Positions 26,033 through 34,375 of a DNA stretch of 64,000 nt are shown in pieces. Position numbers and translations under genes: made by a program. The first letter of the stretch is position 1, and every line of letters starts with the position of its first letter. The DNA is from Virgibacillus_O xinjiangensis. Its GTDB lineage: Bacteria; Bacillota; Bacilli; Bacillales; Amphibacillaceae. The notes under the pieces are model-generated. The model saw nothing but the letters and a program-made list of their open reading frames with translations. It had not been told where the DNA came from and did not search any database. The stretch is from positions 24,341 through 88,340 of the forward strand of contig NZ_JBHRSA010000009.1 of NCBI RefSeq assembly GCF_042643145.1. Direction: 5' to 3'.

Positions 26033-26908
26033 TTATCCAGCGGCTGGTTCCCTGACTGTCAGAGTATTGTTAGCCTGGACTTCCTCCACCGGCATGTCCA
26101 ATTGGTGAAAAGTAATCTCCGGACGGCTGCCAAAACGAATATTGACTCCCGTCTGTCCAAGGCCTTCACTTATATAGAATGGTCTGCCACGGTATTGCTG
26201 CAAGCCTTTCACCATGTCCATGCGAACCAGCTTGCCCATTTTTATCAGGTGGTAGGGCTTAGGCCAATGAATCTGTCCGCCATGAAAATGGCCGGAAAGC
26301 AGGTAGTCAAACTGATAGTCGTCCATTTCCAAGACAACGTTGGGATCATGCGTGAGCACCAGGTTATAGCCGTCTTCTAATCCATCATAAGAAGCAGTCA
26401 AGTCGCTTCTTCCTGTTCCATAATCATCAATGCCGATGATGTTCAGGTATGCGCCATTTATATCAATGACTTCGTTTTCGTTCTGCAATGTACGGATGCC
26501 ATGATCCTGCAGCAATTTTTTTAATTGGTGGAAGTGCTTATCCTTCAACACGTAATCATGATTGCCGAAATTGGCATACGTACCGTAGGCCGGCTTCACT
26601 CGACCAATGGCTTCCAAATATGGAGGCAACTTTTTCATGCTTCTTTTACGGTCCATGAAGTCACCTGTCAATGCAATCAAATCGATAGGCTGCTGTTTAA
26701 TATAATCGAATAATTCCTCGGGGGAGACAGACAAATTCTCCAAGTGGATGTCAGAGAGATGAAGAATGCGTAATGGGGTGGTCGATGAATTCTCCTGCTC
26801 CCCTTTCTCTAGATTAATATGATTAATACAAACAGATGTCGTATTACGATAACCTTTATAACATAGAATACCTACAGCCACTATAATAATTGCTGCGATA
26901 AAATACAT
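26033..26908 (-). CDS. membrane-anchored metallophosphoesterase (YkoQ/YkuE-like)
   Basis: 291 residues. An N-terminal membrane anchor (2-18), then the calcineurin-like core: LHLSDIHLENL (~50), LTGDFMDRK (~80), FGNHDYV (~115), LVLTHDPNVV (~205) and LSGHFHGGQI (~225). The active site likely faces outward. Family members cleave lipid or nucleotide phosphodiesters, such as UDP-diacylglucosamine. It is 75 bp downstream of the YkoP-like gene. Together with the YkoN-like glycosyltransferase this mirrors the B. subtilis ykoN-ykoP-ykoQ group, so a shared envelope role is plausible. Confidence 0.8.
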   Translation of the reverse strand: MYFIAAIIIVAVGILCYKGYRNTTSVCINHINLEKGEQENSSTTPLRILHLSDIHLENLSVSPEELFDYIKQQPIDLIALTGDFMDRKRSMKKLPPYLEAIGRVKPAYGTYANFGNHDYVLKDKHFHQLKKLLQDHGIRTLQNENEVIDINGAYLNIIGIDDYGTGRSDLTASYDGLEDGYNLVLTHDPNVVLEMDDYQFDYLLSGHFHGGQIHWPKPYHLIKMGKLVRMDMVKGLQQYRGRPFYISEGLGQTGVNIRFGSRPEITFHQLDMPVEEVQANNTLTVREPAAG

Positions 26909-26982
26909 CTTATCTCCTCCTCCCTTCCATTATAAAGGGAGGAGAGCTCAAATTTTACTTGTAATTTATGGATTCATTGGAT

Positions 26983-27546
26983 TTATCCATTGGAATATTT
27001 GCGAAATAGCTGGTCTTTGGACATGAATAAATACATAGGAAACGAATCATTTTTCTGTATAGACTTTGTAGAAGACAGAAAATGGATGGGCGTCAAAGCT
27101 GCCTTTTTAAAGTATTTATAACAGGGGTTGGAGAGTGGATGGGTATCAAAGCCGAGTTTCCGGCAACCCCGGTGCAGCATCGTTATTCCTATCAGACCTT
27201 TTACTTGTTCGTCATATCCCCTGTATTGCAAATATTTCACGATGTAAGGCAATGACTCTTGTACACTCTTATATATCTGGATCGCTCTTCGCACCTCTCC
27301 ATGACCTTCCATTTTCCTGAGCAACATAACATTATGCAGGTGGATTTTCAGCATTACATCGTTTTTATGGATGGTAGTTCCATCGGAAAGTATGACGGGA
27401 TTCCCCCTATACCTTGTGAGCCGGGCGCGGATGACCGTTTTTTCCCCTCCAGCTGATTCAATATGCTGCAAGCGTGTGAATCGGTAATAAATAGGGTCAA
27501 CGATATTCCAGAACAAGATACAGATTTTCCTCAATTGTGTTTTCAT
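26983..27546 (-). CDS. YkoP-like protein
   Basis: 187 residues, basic and soluble, beginning MKTQLRKICILFWNIVDPIYYRFTRLQHIE. A second region KIHLHNVMLLRKMEGHGEVRRAIQIYKSV and HRGCRKLGFDTHPL stand out. It resembles the uncharacterised YkoP family of Bacillus. No catalytic motif known to me. Start at 27546 supported by GAGGAG 7 nt upstream. It precedes the metallophosphoesterase in an operon and is divergent from the glycosyltransferase. Confidence 0.6.
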   Translation of the reverse strand: MKTQLRKICILFWNIVDPIYYRFTRLQHIESAGGEKTVIRARLTRYRGNPVILSDGTTIHKNDVMLKIHLHNVMLLRKMEGHGEVRRAIQIYKSVQESLPYIVKYLQYRGYDEQVKGLIGITMLHRGCRKLGFDTHPLSNPCYKYFKKAALTPIHFLSSTKSIQKNDSFPMYLFMSKDQLFRKYSNG

Positions 27547-27691
27547 ACCGTTTCTCCTCACCAATAATTATGAATGAAACTCATCTATAATTTGACTGCA
27601 TCCCATATCTCTTATGACTGGTAATTTAAGGTTCTCCGCATGGAACTAACAGCTCCTTCGCAGACTAACAGATGAAGGAGAAGGATGAATT

Positions 27692-28807
27692 ATGCGGAAA
27701 ATACTGTTTTTGCCTTTATTACGCCTGCCATCCGGGCATCATCATGTAGCGGAAAGCATTCAGCAGCAATTGGAACAGGCAGAAGATGAATTCACATATG
27801 AGAAGGTCGAGTTGATTTCCCATAGCTATGGGAGAGCAGAATCAATCATCTCTACTGCCTATTTAAGCTGGATTCATTCTTTCCCCAAGTTCTACAGTAT
27901 GGTTTATCAATATGGTGCGCTGCGGGAACGAGCGGTGAATAAAAGATATCTATTGTATGAATGGCTGTTTCAAAAGAAGATTCTTCAACTGCTGTTGCAG
28001 ACAAGGCCGGATGTAGTCATCTGCACCCATGCCCTCCCCTCTTATCTCTTGTCCCGCCTGAAGGCCAAAGGGGCTTGGAATGGCAAGGTGGTTAATGTGT
28101 ACACGGACTACTTCATCAATAATCTATGGGGGATAAAGGAGATAAATTACCACTTAGTTCCCAGTCAGCAGGTGAAAAAGTATTTAATGGATAGGGGGGT
28201 CCTACCAGACCACATCATCGTATCAGGAATCCCCATCCATCCCACTCTTCAGACAAGGAAAAAATCCTCCGGTCATTCTACCGGCTATACCATTATCATC
28301 AGTGGAGGCAATATGGGGGCCGGCCCCATGAGAGAATTGCTCCACCATCTGAAGCCGGAAGGGCTTGTCCATTATAAAGTGCTCTGCGGGAAAAACTTCC
28401 GTCTGTATCATCATCTCCGCCATTCCGGCTTAAGCAATGTCCAACCCATCCCCTATATCTCTTCGAAACAAAAGATGAATGAATTGTATGATGCGGCAGA
28501 TGCCTTCATTACCAAACCTGGCGGTATCACCGTCACCGAATGTTTATGGAAGAAGATCCCCTTGTTTGTTTATGAATCATTGCCTGGCCAGGAAGAAATC
28601 AACTTGAAGTATTTGAAGGAACATGGACTGGCATCCCATCTTCCTTCTTGGAAAAACACTACATTCAGCATGGAAAAAATCATTTTGGAGGAATTGATGG
28701 ACTCGGATAGGATTTCCCGCTGGGTAAGGCAAATGGAGAAGTTTCATGAGGGATTGGAAAAAACCGATTTCCCCGAACTTATTCGGAAGATCATAACAAG
28801 TGACTGA
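27692..28807 (+). CDS. MGDG-synthase-type glycosyltransferase (YkoN/UgtP-like)
   Basis: 371 residues of the GT-B family 28 type: N-terminal acceptor domain (FLPLLRLPSGHHHVAESIQQQL, as in diacylglycerol glucosyltransferases) and C-terminal nucleotide-sugar domain (FITKPGGITVTECLW and PLPGQEE-like SLPGQEEIN). No signal peptide; a peripheral membrane enzyme. It probably transfers a sugar from UDP to a lipid. Divergent from the YkoP/YkoQ-like pair, 145 bp apart. The lipid acceptor is not known. SD AAGGAGAAGG. Confidence 0.8.
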   Translation: MRKILFLPLLRLPSGHHHVAESIQQQLEQAEDEFTYEKVELISHSYGRAESIISTAYLSWIHSFPKFYSMVYQYGALRERAVNKRYLLYEWLFQKKILQLLLQTRPDVVICTHALPSYLLSRLKAKGAWNGKVVNVYTDYFINNLWGIKEINYHLVPSQQVKKYLMDRGVLPDHIIVSGIPIHPTLQTRKKSSGHSTGYTIIISGGNMGAGPMRELLHHLKPEGLVHYKVLCGKNFRLYHHLRHSGLSNVQPIPYISSKQKMNELYDAADAFITKPGGITVTECLWKKIPLFVYESLPGQEEINLKYLKEHGLASHLPSWKNTTFSMEKIILEELMDSDRISRWVRQMEKFHEGLEKTDFPELIRKIITSD

Positions 28808-28880
28808 TTGATTTCGTGATCGCAACCCTTCCCTTATGGATTGTATTGTGTTTTCATCGGAAAGTTGATAGAATAAATCC

Positions 28881-28930
28881 TTGCAAGATTATAAAATTGA
28901 ATACGACTACCATACATTTATATCTTGCAA
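28881..28930. repeat. inverted repeat before trhO
   Basis: TTGCAAGAT (28881-28889) and ATCTTGCAA (28922-28930) are exact inverse complements 32 nt apart, ending 27 bp before the trhO start. Could be a regulator site or leader stem. Confidence 0.4.
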
Positions 28931-28956
28931 ATATGAATGAATAGGTGGTAATAAAC

Positions 28957-29922
28957 ATGGAAAATGATTATCGTGTACTGTTGTATTACAAGTATGTGAC
29001 GATCGAGGATCCTGAAGCCTATGCAGTTGAGCATCTTGATTTCTGCAAGGAACTGGATCTACGAGGGCGCATCCTTGTAGCCGAAGAAGGTATTAATGGA
29101 ACTGTCTCCGGCACGAAAGAACAGACCAATAAATACATGGAAGCAATGCATAATGATCCTCGCTTCGCTGACATGGTATTTAAAGTGGACGCTCATGACG
29201 GCCATGCGTTCAAGAAAATGCATGTACGTCCAAGGGAGGAACTTGTAACTCTGCGTTTGGAAGAGGATATCGATCCCCATCAAACTACAGGAAAATACCT
29301 TGAGCCGAAAGAATTCTATGAAGCAATGCAGGATGAGAATACCATTGTATTGGATGCAAGAAATGATTATGAATATGATCTTGGGCATTTCCGCGGTGCC
29401 ATTCGCCCCGATATTGAAACCTTCAGAGAACTTCCTGAGTGGGTGCAGAAGAACAAACATCTGATTGAAGGAAAGAAAATCCTCACCTATTGCACAGGCG
29501 GGATCCGTTGTGAGAAATTCTCCGGCTGGCTGGTTAAAGAAGGGTTCGAGGACGTAGCCCAACTGCATGGCGGAATTGTCACGTACGGAAAAGACCCGGA
29601 AGTACAAGGCGAACTATGGGACGGAAAATGTTATGTATTTGATGAACGTATTTCCGTACCGGTCAACCAGAAAGAACACGTTGTAGTCGGCGTGGACTAT
29701 TTTGATGGTGAACTTTGCGAACGGTATGTTAACTGCGCTAACCCAGAATGCAATAAACAGATCCTCTGCTCTGAGGAGAATGAGCATAAATATTTGCGTG
29801 GTTGCACCCATGAGTGCCGTGTCAGCCCACGGAACATGTATGTAAAAGAACACGACTTAACTGAAGAAGAAGTAGAACACCGTCTGAACCAGATTGGTGA
29901 AACAATAAAACAAGAAGCATAA
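28957..29922 (+). CDS. trhO: tRNA uridine(34) 5-hydroxylase TrhO (rhodanese-like)
   Basis: 321 residues: N-terminal acylphosphatase-like domain (VAEEGINGTVSG), central rhodanese domain with active loop YCTGGIRCEKFSGWL (two Cys), and a C-terminal Cys-rich region (CANPECNKQILC ... CTHECR) likely binding a metal. TrhO makes 5-hydroxyuridine at the tRNA wobble position using O2. Start ATG at 28957 follows AGGTGGT; a GTG four codons earlier is less well placed. Monocistronic with its own terminator. Confidence 0.92.
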   Translation: MENDYRVLLYYKYVTIEDPEAYAVEHLDFCKELDLRGRILVAEEGINGTVSGTKEQTNKYMEAMHNDPRFADMVFKVDAHDGHAFKKMHVRPREELVTLRLEEDIDPHQTTGKYLEPKEFYEAMQDENTIVLDARNDYEYDLGHFRGAIRPDIETFRELPEWVQKNKHLIEGKKILTYCTGGIRCEKFSGWLVKEGFEDVAQLHGGIVTYGKDPEVQGELWDGKCYVFDERISVPVNQKEHVVVGVDYFDGELCERYVNCANPECNKQILCSEENEHKYLRGCTHECRVSPRNMYVKEHDLTEEEVEHRLNQIGETIKQEA

Positions 29923-29964
29923 AAAGAAGGCTGTCGAGAAAGTTCTCGACAGCCTTCTTTTTTG
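29921..29964 (+). terminator. trhO terminator
   Basis: AGAAGGCTGTCGAGAA / TTCTCGACAGCCTTCT, a perfect 16-bp stem, then TTTTTT. Confidence 0.95.
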
Positions 29965-30044
29965 GTCATCTTTCTGAAATACACTCCACCTTTTGACAAC
30001 GAACCATCCCATTGCTATTCTTTCCTTAAAAGGAGGGGGCTTAG

Positions 30045-30524
30045 ATGAGCATCTATGAAATCTCTGCTAAGACCATCGAAGGAAAAGAGAAATCATTGGA
30101 AGATTACAAAGGCAAAGTTCTGCTGATCGTCAATACCGCAAGTAAATGCGGTTTCACTCCACAGTTCGAATCATTGCAAAACCTTTATGATGAATATAAG
30201 GAGCAAGGATTTGAAATTCTGGGATTCCCAAGCAACCAGTTCAAAGAACAAGACCCGGGAACGAATGAAGAAATTTCCGAGTATTGCAGGAGAAATTATG
30301 GTGTCTCTTTCCAGATGTTCAGTAAAGTGGATGTTAAAGGAGAAAACGCTCACCCTCTGTTCAGCTACCTTACTAATGAAGCAAAAGGGTTGGTGACGAA
30401 CCAGATCAAATGGAACTTCACTAAATTTTTGATTGGCAGACAAGGTGAGGTTTTGAATCGCTACGCCCCGCAAACCAAACCAGAAAGTTTCCGAAGGGAT
30501 ATCGTGGAAGCTCTCCAGCAATAA
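30045..30524 (+). CDS. gpx: glutathione peroxidase family thiol peroxidase
   Basis: 159 residues with the peroxidatic Cys in VNTASKCGFTPQ (near residue 36), the Gln of GFPSNQF and the WNFTKFLI motif: the Cys-Gln-Trp catalytic set. It uses Cys, not selenocysteine, and probably thioredoxin or bacillithiol rather than glutathione (BsaA/GpxA type). Cytoplasmic. SD AAAAGGAGGG. Confidence 0.92.
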   Translation: MSIYEISAKTIEGKEKSLEDYKGKVLLIVNTASKCGFTPQFESLQNLYDEYKEQGFEILGFPSNQFKEQDPGTNEEISEYCRRNYGVSFQMFSKVDVKGENAHPLFSYLTNEAKGLVTNQIKWNFTKFLIGRQGEVLNRYAPQTKPESFRRDIVEALQQ

Positions 30525-30560
30525 ACAGCACTAGCTGTTGGCTCTTTTGATTTTCTAGAA

Positions 30561-30598
30561 AAATGGAATGGACACATACCCATGTATCCATTCCATTT
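30561..30598 (-). terminator. proS terminator
   Basis: AAATGGAATGGACACAT / ATGTATCCATTCCATTT, a 17-bp stem that pairs fully only as minus-strand RNA (G-U), followed by TTCTAG; it lies 7 bp after the proS stop. Confidence 0.75.
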
Positions 30599-30605
30599 CC
30601 AATAG

Positions 30606-32045
30606 TTAGTATGCTTTTGCCCAATAAATCAATTCTTTTGCTTCTTTCCCACAACATACACAGGTCTCTGAGACGGTTTCCTGTTCAAACGGAATACAAC
30701 GTGAGGTAGCAGTTGTTTCCTCTTTGATTTTCTCCTCACACGCCGTATCGCCACACCACATCGCTTTAATGAAGCCTGGATTTTCCTCCAGTTTCTGCTC
30801 AAACTCTTCCATATTCTTAGCAATACTGGTCTTTTCATTGCGATGGGCCAGTGCTTTTTGGTATAGATTCGTCTGTATCTCATCCAGCAGGGCCGGGAGG
30901 CGTTCCTCCAGTTCATCCAGGGAAATGAATTCCTTCTCTCCGGTATCACGGCGGACGAGTACTACCTGTTCCTTCTCGATATCCTTAGGTCCCATTTCAA
31001 TACGGACAGGGATCCCTTTCATTTCATATTCATTGAATTTCCAGCCAGGCATTTTATCACTGCCATCGATGTCTACGCGTGCAAGGTTCTGCAAGCGATC
31101 GCGCAGATCATACGCTTTATCGAGCACTCCTTCTTTATGCTGGGCAATCGGTACAATCATCGCCTGAGTTGGTGCAATTTTTGGAGGGATGACCAGTCCG
31201 CGGTTATCTCCGTGAACCATAATCAATGCACCGATCAAACGAGTGGTAATACCCCAGGAAGTCTGATGGACATGCTGCTGCTCCCCATTTTCATCCAAAT
31301 AGGTAATGTCGAAGGCCTCGGCAAATCCTGAGCCGAAGTGATGGGAGGTTCCAGATTGAAGTGCTTTCCCATCATGCATCAAACTTTCTATTGTCAAGGT
31401 GTATTTAGCTCCTGCAAATTTTTCTTTTTCTGTTTTTCTTCCCTTCACCACAGGGATTGCCAGATGATTCTCCACGACATCCGCATAGACATCGAGCATT
31501 TTATCGGCCTCTGCCTCTGCATCTTCATAGGTGGCATGTGCTGTATGTCCTTCCTGCCATAGGAACTCCAGAGAACGGAGGAATGGACGGGTGGTTTTTT
31601 CCCAACGTACAACATTGCTCCACTGATTATATAGCATGGGCAAGTCACGGTAGGAATGAATATTTTTCGAATAATACTCACAGAATAACGCCTCTGAGGT
31701 TGGACGGACAACCAGCCGCTCATTCAGTTCCTCTTCTCCACCATGGGTGACCCAAGCAACTTCCGGTGCAAAGCCTTCCACATGATCTTTCTCCTTTTGC
31801 AGCAGACTTTCTGGGATGAACAACGGAAAGGACACATTGGAATGGCCTGTCTCTTTGATCTGTCTATCCAGCTCCCCTCGGATATTCTCCCAAATGGCAA
31901 AACCTTCCGGCTTGATGATCATGGTCCCCCTGACTGGACCGTAATCAACGAGATCTGCCTGTTTTACAACATCGGTATACCATTGCGCAAAATCATCTTC
32001 CATGGCAGTGATCTTCTCAACAAACTGCTTATTTTTTTTACCCAC
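30606..32045 (-). CDS. proS: prolyl-tRNA synthetase, type 3 (archaeal/eukaryal-like, no editing insert)
   Basis: ~479 residues. Class II motifs are visible: motif 2 region VVRWEKTTRPFLRSLEFLWQEGHTAH and motif 3 HGDNRGLVIPPKIAP; C-terminal Cys cluster (CGDTACEEK ... CVCCGKE) for zinc. The ~180-residue bacterial editing insertion is absent; B. subtilis ProS is ~564 residues and has it. A second, longer ProS may exist elsewhere in the genome. Start: GTG at 32045, 6 nt from AGAGGTG; the TTG at 32054 abuts the SD. Preceded by a T-box leader. Confidence 0.92.
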   Translation of the reverse strand: MGKKNKQFVEKITAMEDDFAQWYTDVVKQADLVDYGPVRGTMIIKPEGFAIWENIRGELDRQIKETGHSNVSFPLFIPESLLQKEKDHVEGFAPEVAWVTHGGEEELNERLVVRPTSEALFCEYYSKNIHSYRDLPMLYNQWSNVVRWEKTTRPFLRSLEFLWQEGHTAHATYEDAEAEADKMLDVYADVVENHLAIPVVKGRKTEKEKFAGAKYTLTIESLMHDGKALQSGTSHHFGSGFAEAFDITYLDENGEQQHVHQTSWGITTRLIGALIMVHGDNRGLVIPPKIAPTQAMIVPIAQHKEGVLDKAYDLRDRLQNLARVDIDGSDKMPGWKFNEYEMKGIPVRIEMGPKDIEKEQVVLVRRDTGEKEFISLDELEERLPALLDEIQTNLYQKALAHRNEKTSIAKNMEEFEQKLEENPGFIKAMWCGDTACEEKIKEETTATSRCIPFEQETVSETCVCCGKEAKELIYWAKAY

Positions 32046-32125
32046 GTTCAACACCTCTTATCTCAAAAATATGTATACCCATAACAGCTTCTCCAACTGC
32101 TGTAACCCTTACTTTTCGTGAACAC

Positions 32126-32375
32126 AAAAAATCCTCCATCCGTAAAGGGACCGAGGTTGGTGGTACCACCCTTGTTTGCAGAACTGTTTTGAACTCTGCA
32201 CACTCTAATGGATAACGGCCATGGCCGCGCAAGCCTTACAGCAGTTGCCTGCTTTTCCGGCTGCGAACTCAGAGGCAGGTTCCGATCCGTCTCTCCAGGA
32301 ATTCGCAGCAACCATTCCCTCTCTTAGAAGAGCCCATTCTATCGTACTAATCCTCATCAGCGTTTCTCTTATAGT
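32126..32375 (-). promoter_or_regulatory. T-box riboswitch (tRNA-Pro type) with terminator
   Basis: Minus-strand leader of proS. The T-box sequence AGGGTGGTACCACC is at 32172-32159, its UGGU matching a tRNA with discriminator A as in tRNA-Pro. Stem I shows GATGAGGATTAGTA near 32360. A candidate specifier CCU is at 32279-32277 in GGAACCTGCC. The terminator (CCTCGGTCC / GGATGGAGG, then TTTTTT) is at 32156-32126. Uncharged tRNA-Pro would favour read-through. Confidence 0.85.
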
Positions 32376-32411
32376 TCTTAATATATATTTATGTCACCGT
32401 AAAGTCAAGGT

Positions 32412-32951
32412 CTATCGGCCCACTACCTTTTCATATAAGGAAAATTCGCCTTCCGGACTTTCTGCATACCCCTTCCATGAAAAACCGGCATGCTGATAAA
32501 AATGGTTCAAGACTGGATTGTCAGCCACACAGTCAAGTCTTAGCTTCGCTTGTTCCGGGAGATTTTTGTCCATCCACTCAAGCAGTGAAGCCCCCAAATG
32601 ACGACGATGGTATGCACTGGCTACAGCCAGTCGATGGAGGTAATAGGCATTGTCATCCTGTTTCATACCCCAGAGATCTACATCCCAATTGTTCTGTGTG
32701 GTGGACAATGTAAAGGTGGCAGCAGGATGGAATCCTTGGTCCAGCACTAAGTAGACCTTTCCGTCTTCAATGTCTTCCTTTGTATTTTTATCTTCCACCT
32801 GCTCCAGCAAGAAGTTCCACTGATCGATCCCCTTCCGATTCAGCCATTCCGCCGCCTCCCGAAGAATCTCGTGAACATGGAAAGTATCCAGAACTTCTGC
32901 TTGTCGTATCATATACACACCCATTTCGCTGTGTTTACCAATATTCCCCAT
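32412..32951 (-). CDS. GNAT family N-acetyltransferase
   Basis: 179 residues with acetyl-CoA motif LAVASAYHRRHLGASLLEWMD near 106-126 and C-terminal FYQHAGFSWKGYAE. Substrate unknown. GGGAGG 6 nt before the ATG at 32951 supports this start rather than the internal MIRQAEV. 11 bp after the pdxK-like gene's stop, so both are probably cotranscribed. Confidence 0.8.
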   Translation of the reverse strand: MGNIGKHSEMGVYMIRQAEVLDTFHVHEILREAAEWLNRKGIDQWNFLLEQVEDKNTKEDIEDGKVYLVLDQGFHPAATFTLSTTQNNWDVDLWGMKQDDNAYYLHRLAVASAYHRRHLGASLLEWMDKNLPEQAKLRLDCVADNPVLNHFYQHAGFSWKGYAESPEGEFSLYEKVVGR

Positions 32952-32962
32952 AATATCCCTCC

Positions 32963-33805
32963 CTATTTCGGCATAGAGATGGTTTCTACCATAATCGGAT
33001 GCGCCTCACCATACTTGCGCTCTGCCGCATGATATGTCGGCCCTACGATATCCGTATAGGAAAAGCTGTGTTCAATAGCAGTCGTCACAAAACTCTTGGC
33101 TGATTGTACAGCCTTCCCGACAGGTTTCCCTTTTGATAGATATGCAGCAATAGCTGCAGAATACGTGCAGCCTGCTCCACTTGTATTTGTTGTATCGATT
33201 CTCGGAGCTTTCAAGGTTGTGATTGTTTCACCATCGTATAGGACATCGACTGCCGGGCCTTTCAGCCTGCCGCCTTTGACGAGGACATTTGATGGGCCGA
33301 GTGCATATAATTCAACCGCCGCTTCCTGCAAGTCCTCTACAGTATCCAGCTTTTTTCCTCCCAACAATAGAGACGCCTCCGGCACGTTAGGTGTAATAAT
33401 AGTTGCGCAAGGAATGAGTTCCTTTGAAAGAGCCGCAACCGCATCATCTCGAAGCAACTTGGAATTCATTTTGCCAATCATTACAGGGTCTACCACGACA
33501 AATTCAAATTGATGCTCATTTATCATGCGGACAGTAAGTTCAATAATTTCTTTAGTGAACAGCATACCTGTCTTCAGACCATCAGCACCCACCTGATGCA
33601 TCAGTGTTGCAAACTGTGCTTCAATTGTTTCTACTGTTTGTGAATGGACATTGTTTCCTGTGACCGGATGCTTTCCGACAATGGCGCTTATCACACTCAT
33701 CCCATAGACATCCAATTCCTGAAATGTTTTCAAATCCGCCTGTATTCCAGCACTACCACCGGCAGCAGATCCTGCAATCGTTACAACCCTAGGTGGATAA
33801 CTCAT
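32963..33805 (-). CDS. pdxK: pyridoxine/hydroxymethylpyrimidine kinase (PdxK/ThiD family)
   Basis: 280 residues of the ribokinase-like fold. N-terminal VTIAGSAAGGSAGIQADLKTF and YGMSVISAIV, vVDPVMIGK and the C-terminal anion-hole NTSGAGCTYSAAIAAYL. The GSAAGGSAG variant and the order of motifs fit the Bacillus PdxK group, which phosphorylates pyridoxine, pyridoxal, pyridoxamine and also HMP. There are no thi or pdx genes next to it, so salvage is the likely role. SD GAAGGTG. Confidence 0.85.
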   Translation of the reverse strand: MSYPPRVVTIAGSAAGGSAGIQADLKTFQELDVYGMSVISAIVGKHPVTGNNVHSQTVETIEAQFATLMHQVGADGLKTGMLFTKEIIELTVRMINEHQFEFVVVDPVMIGKMNSKLLRDDAVAALSKELIPCATIITPNVPEASLLLGGKKLDTVEDLQEAAVELYALGPSNVLVKGGRLKGPAVDVLYDGETITTLKAPRIDTTNTSGAGCTYSAAIAAYLSKGKPVGKAVQSAKSFVTTAIEHSFSYTDIVGPTYHAAERKYGEAHPIMVETISMPK

Positions 33806-33832
33806 ATAAGCACACCTTCTTTCCAGTCTGTT

Positions 33833-34318
33833 CTACAACCATATGACGACAAAAAACCAGACAATCATGATGAATTGGATAATGACTTTGGCAAAAGCTC
33901 CTCCTAAAAATCCCAGCAGTGACCCAACGGAAGCTCGAACCGCTTCCTGTGCTGTTCTCTTCTGAACCATTTCAATAGCAAACACCGCAAGGAACGGGAC
34001 GAGGATGATGCCGAATGGCGGATAAATAAAGGAGCCTATGATCACAGCGACTGCTGCTCCCCTTTCTCCCCATTTGCTGCCCCCGAACCTCTTTACAAAA
34101 TAGCTGTTTGCCACTATGTCCGCTCCAATCAGAATGATCGTGAATATAGCCATAGCAAGCCAAAAGACCATGGTCAATTCTGCAGGATCCAAGACAAAAT
34201 GAAATAGCAGGAACCCTGCCCATAATACGAGAACAGATGGGACAATCGGAAAAATGATTCCAGCAAAAGACGCAAGGAATAGTGCGATAATCAGCACCCA
34301 TATAATAATATCCAGCAT
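33833..34318 (-). CDS. DUF456 membrane protein
   Basis: 161 residues with three to four hydrophobic segments (4-24, 30-48, 50-74, 95-125). GxxFGxxxGAxIGxfiyPPFGIILVPF-like glycine-rich membrane region (ERGAAVAVIIGSFIYPPFG) is the DUF456 hallmark. Function unknown. SD AAAGGAGG. Confidence 0.8.
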   Translation of the reverse strand: MLDIIIWVLIIALFLASFAGIIFPIVPSVLVLWAGFLLFHFVLDPAELTMVFWLAMAIFTIILIGADIVANSYFVKRFGGSKWGERGAAVAVIIGSFIYPPFGIILVPFLAVFAIEMVQKRTAQEAVRASVGSLLGFLGGAFAKVIIQFIMIVWFFVVIWL

Positions 34319-34375
34319 AGTAACCTCCTTTTATTGATATGTCATCATCCCTAACCTTTCCTGATAGAGAGTCTA

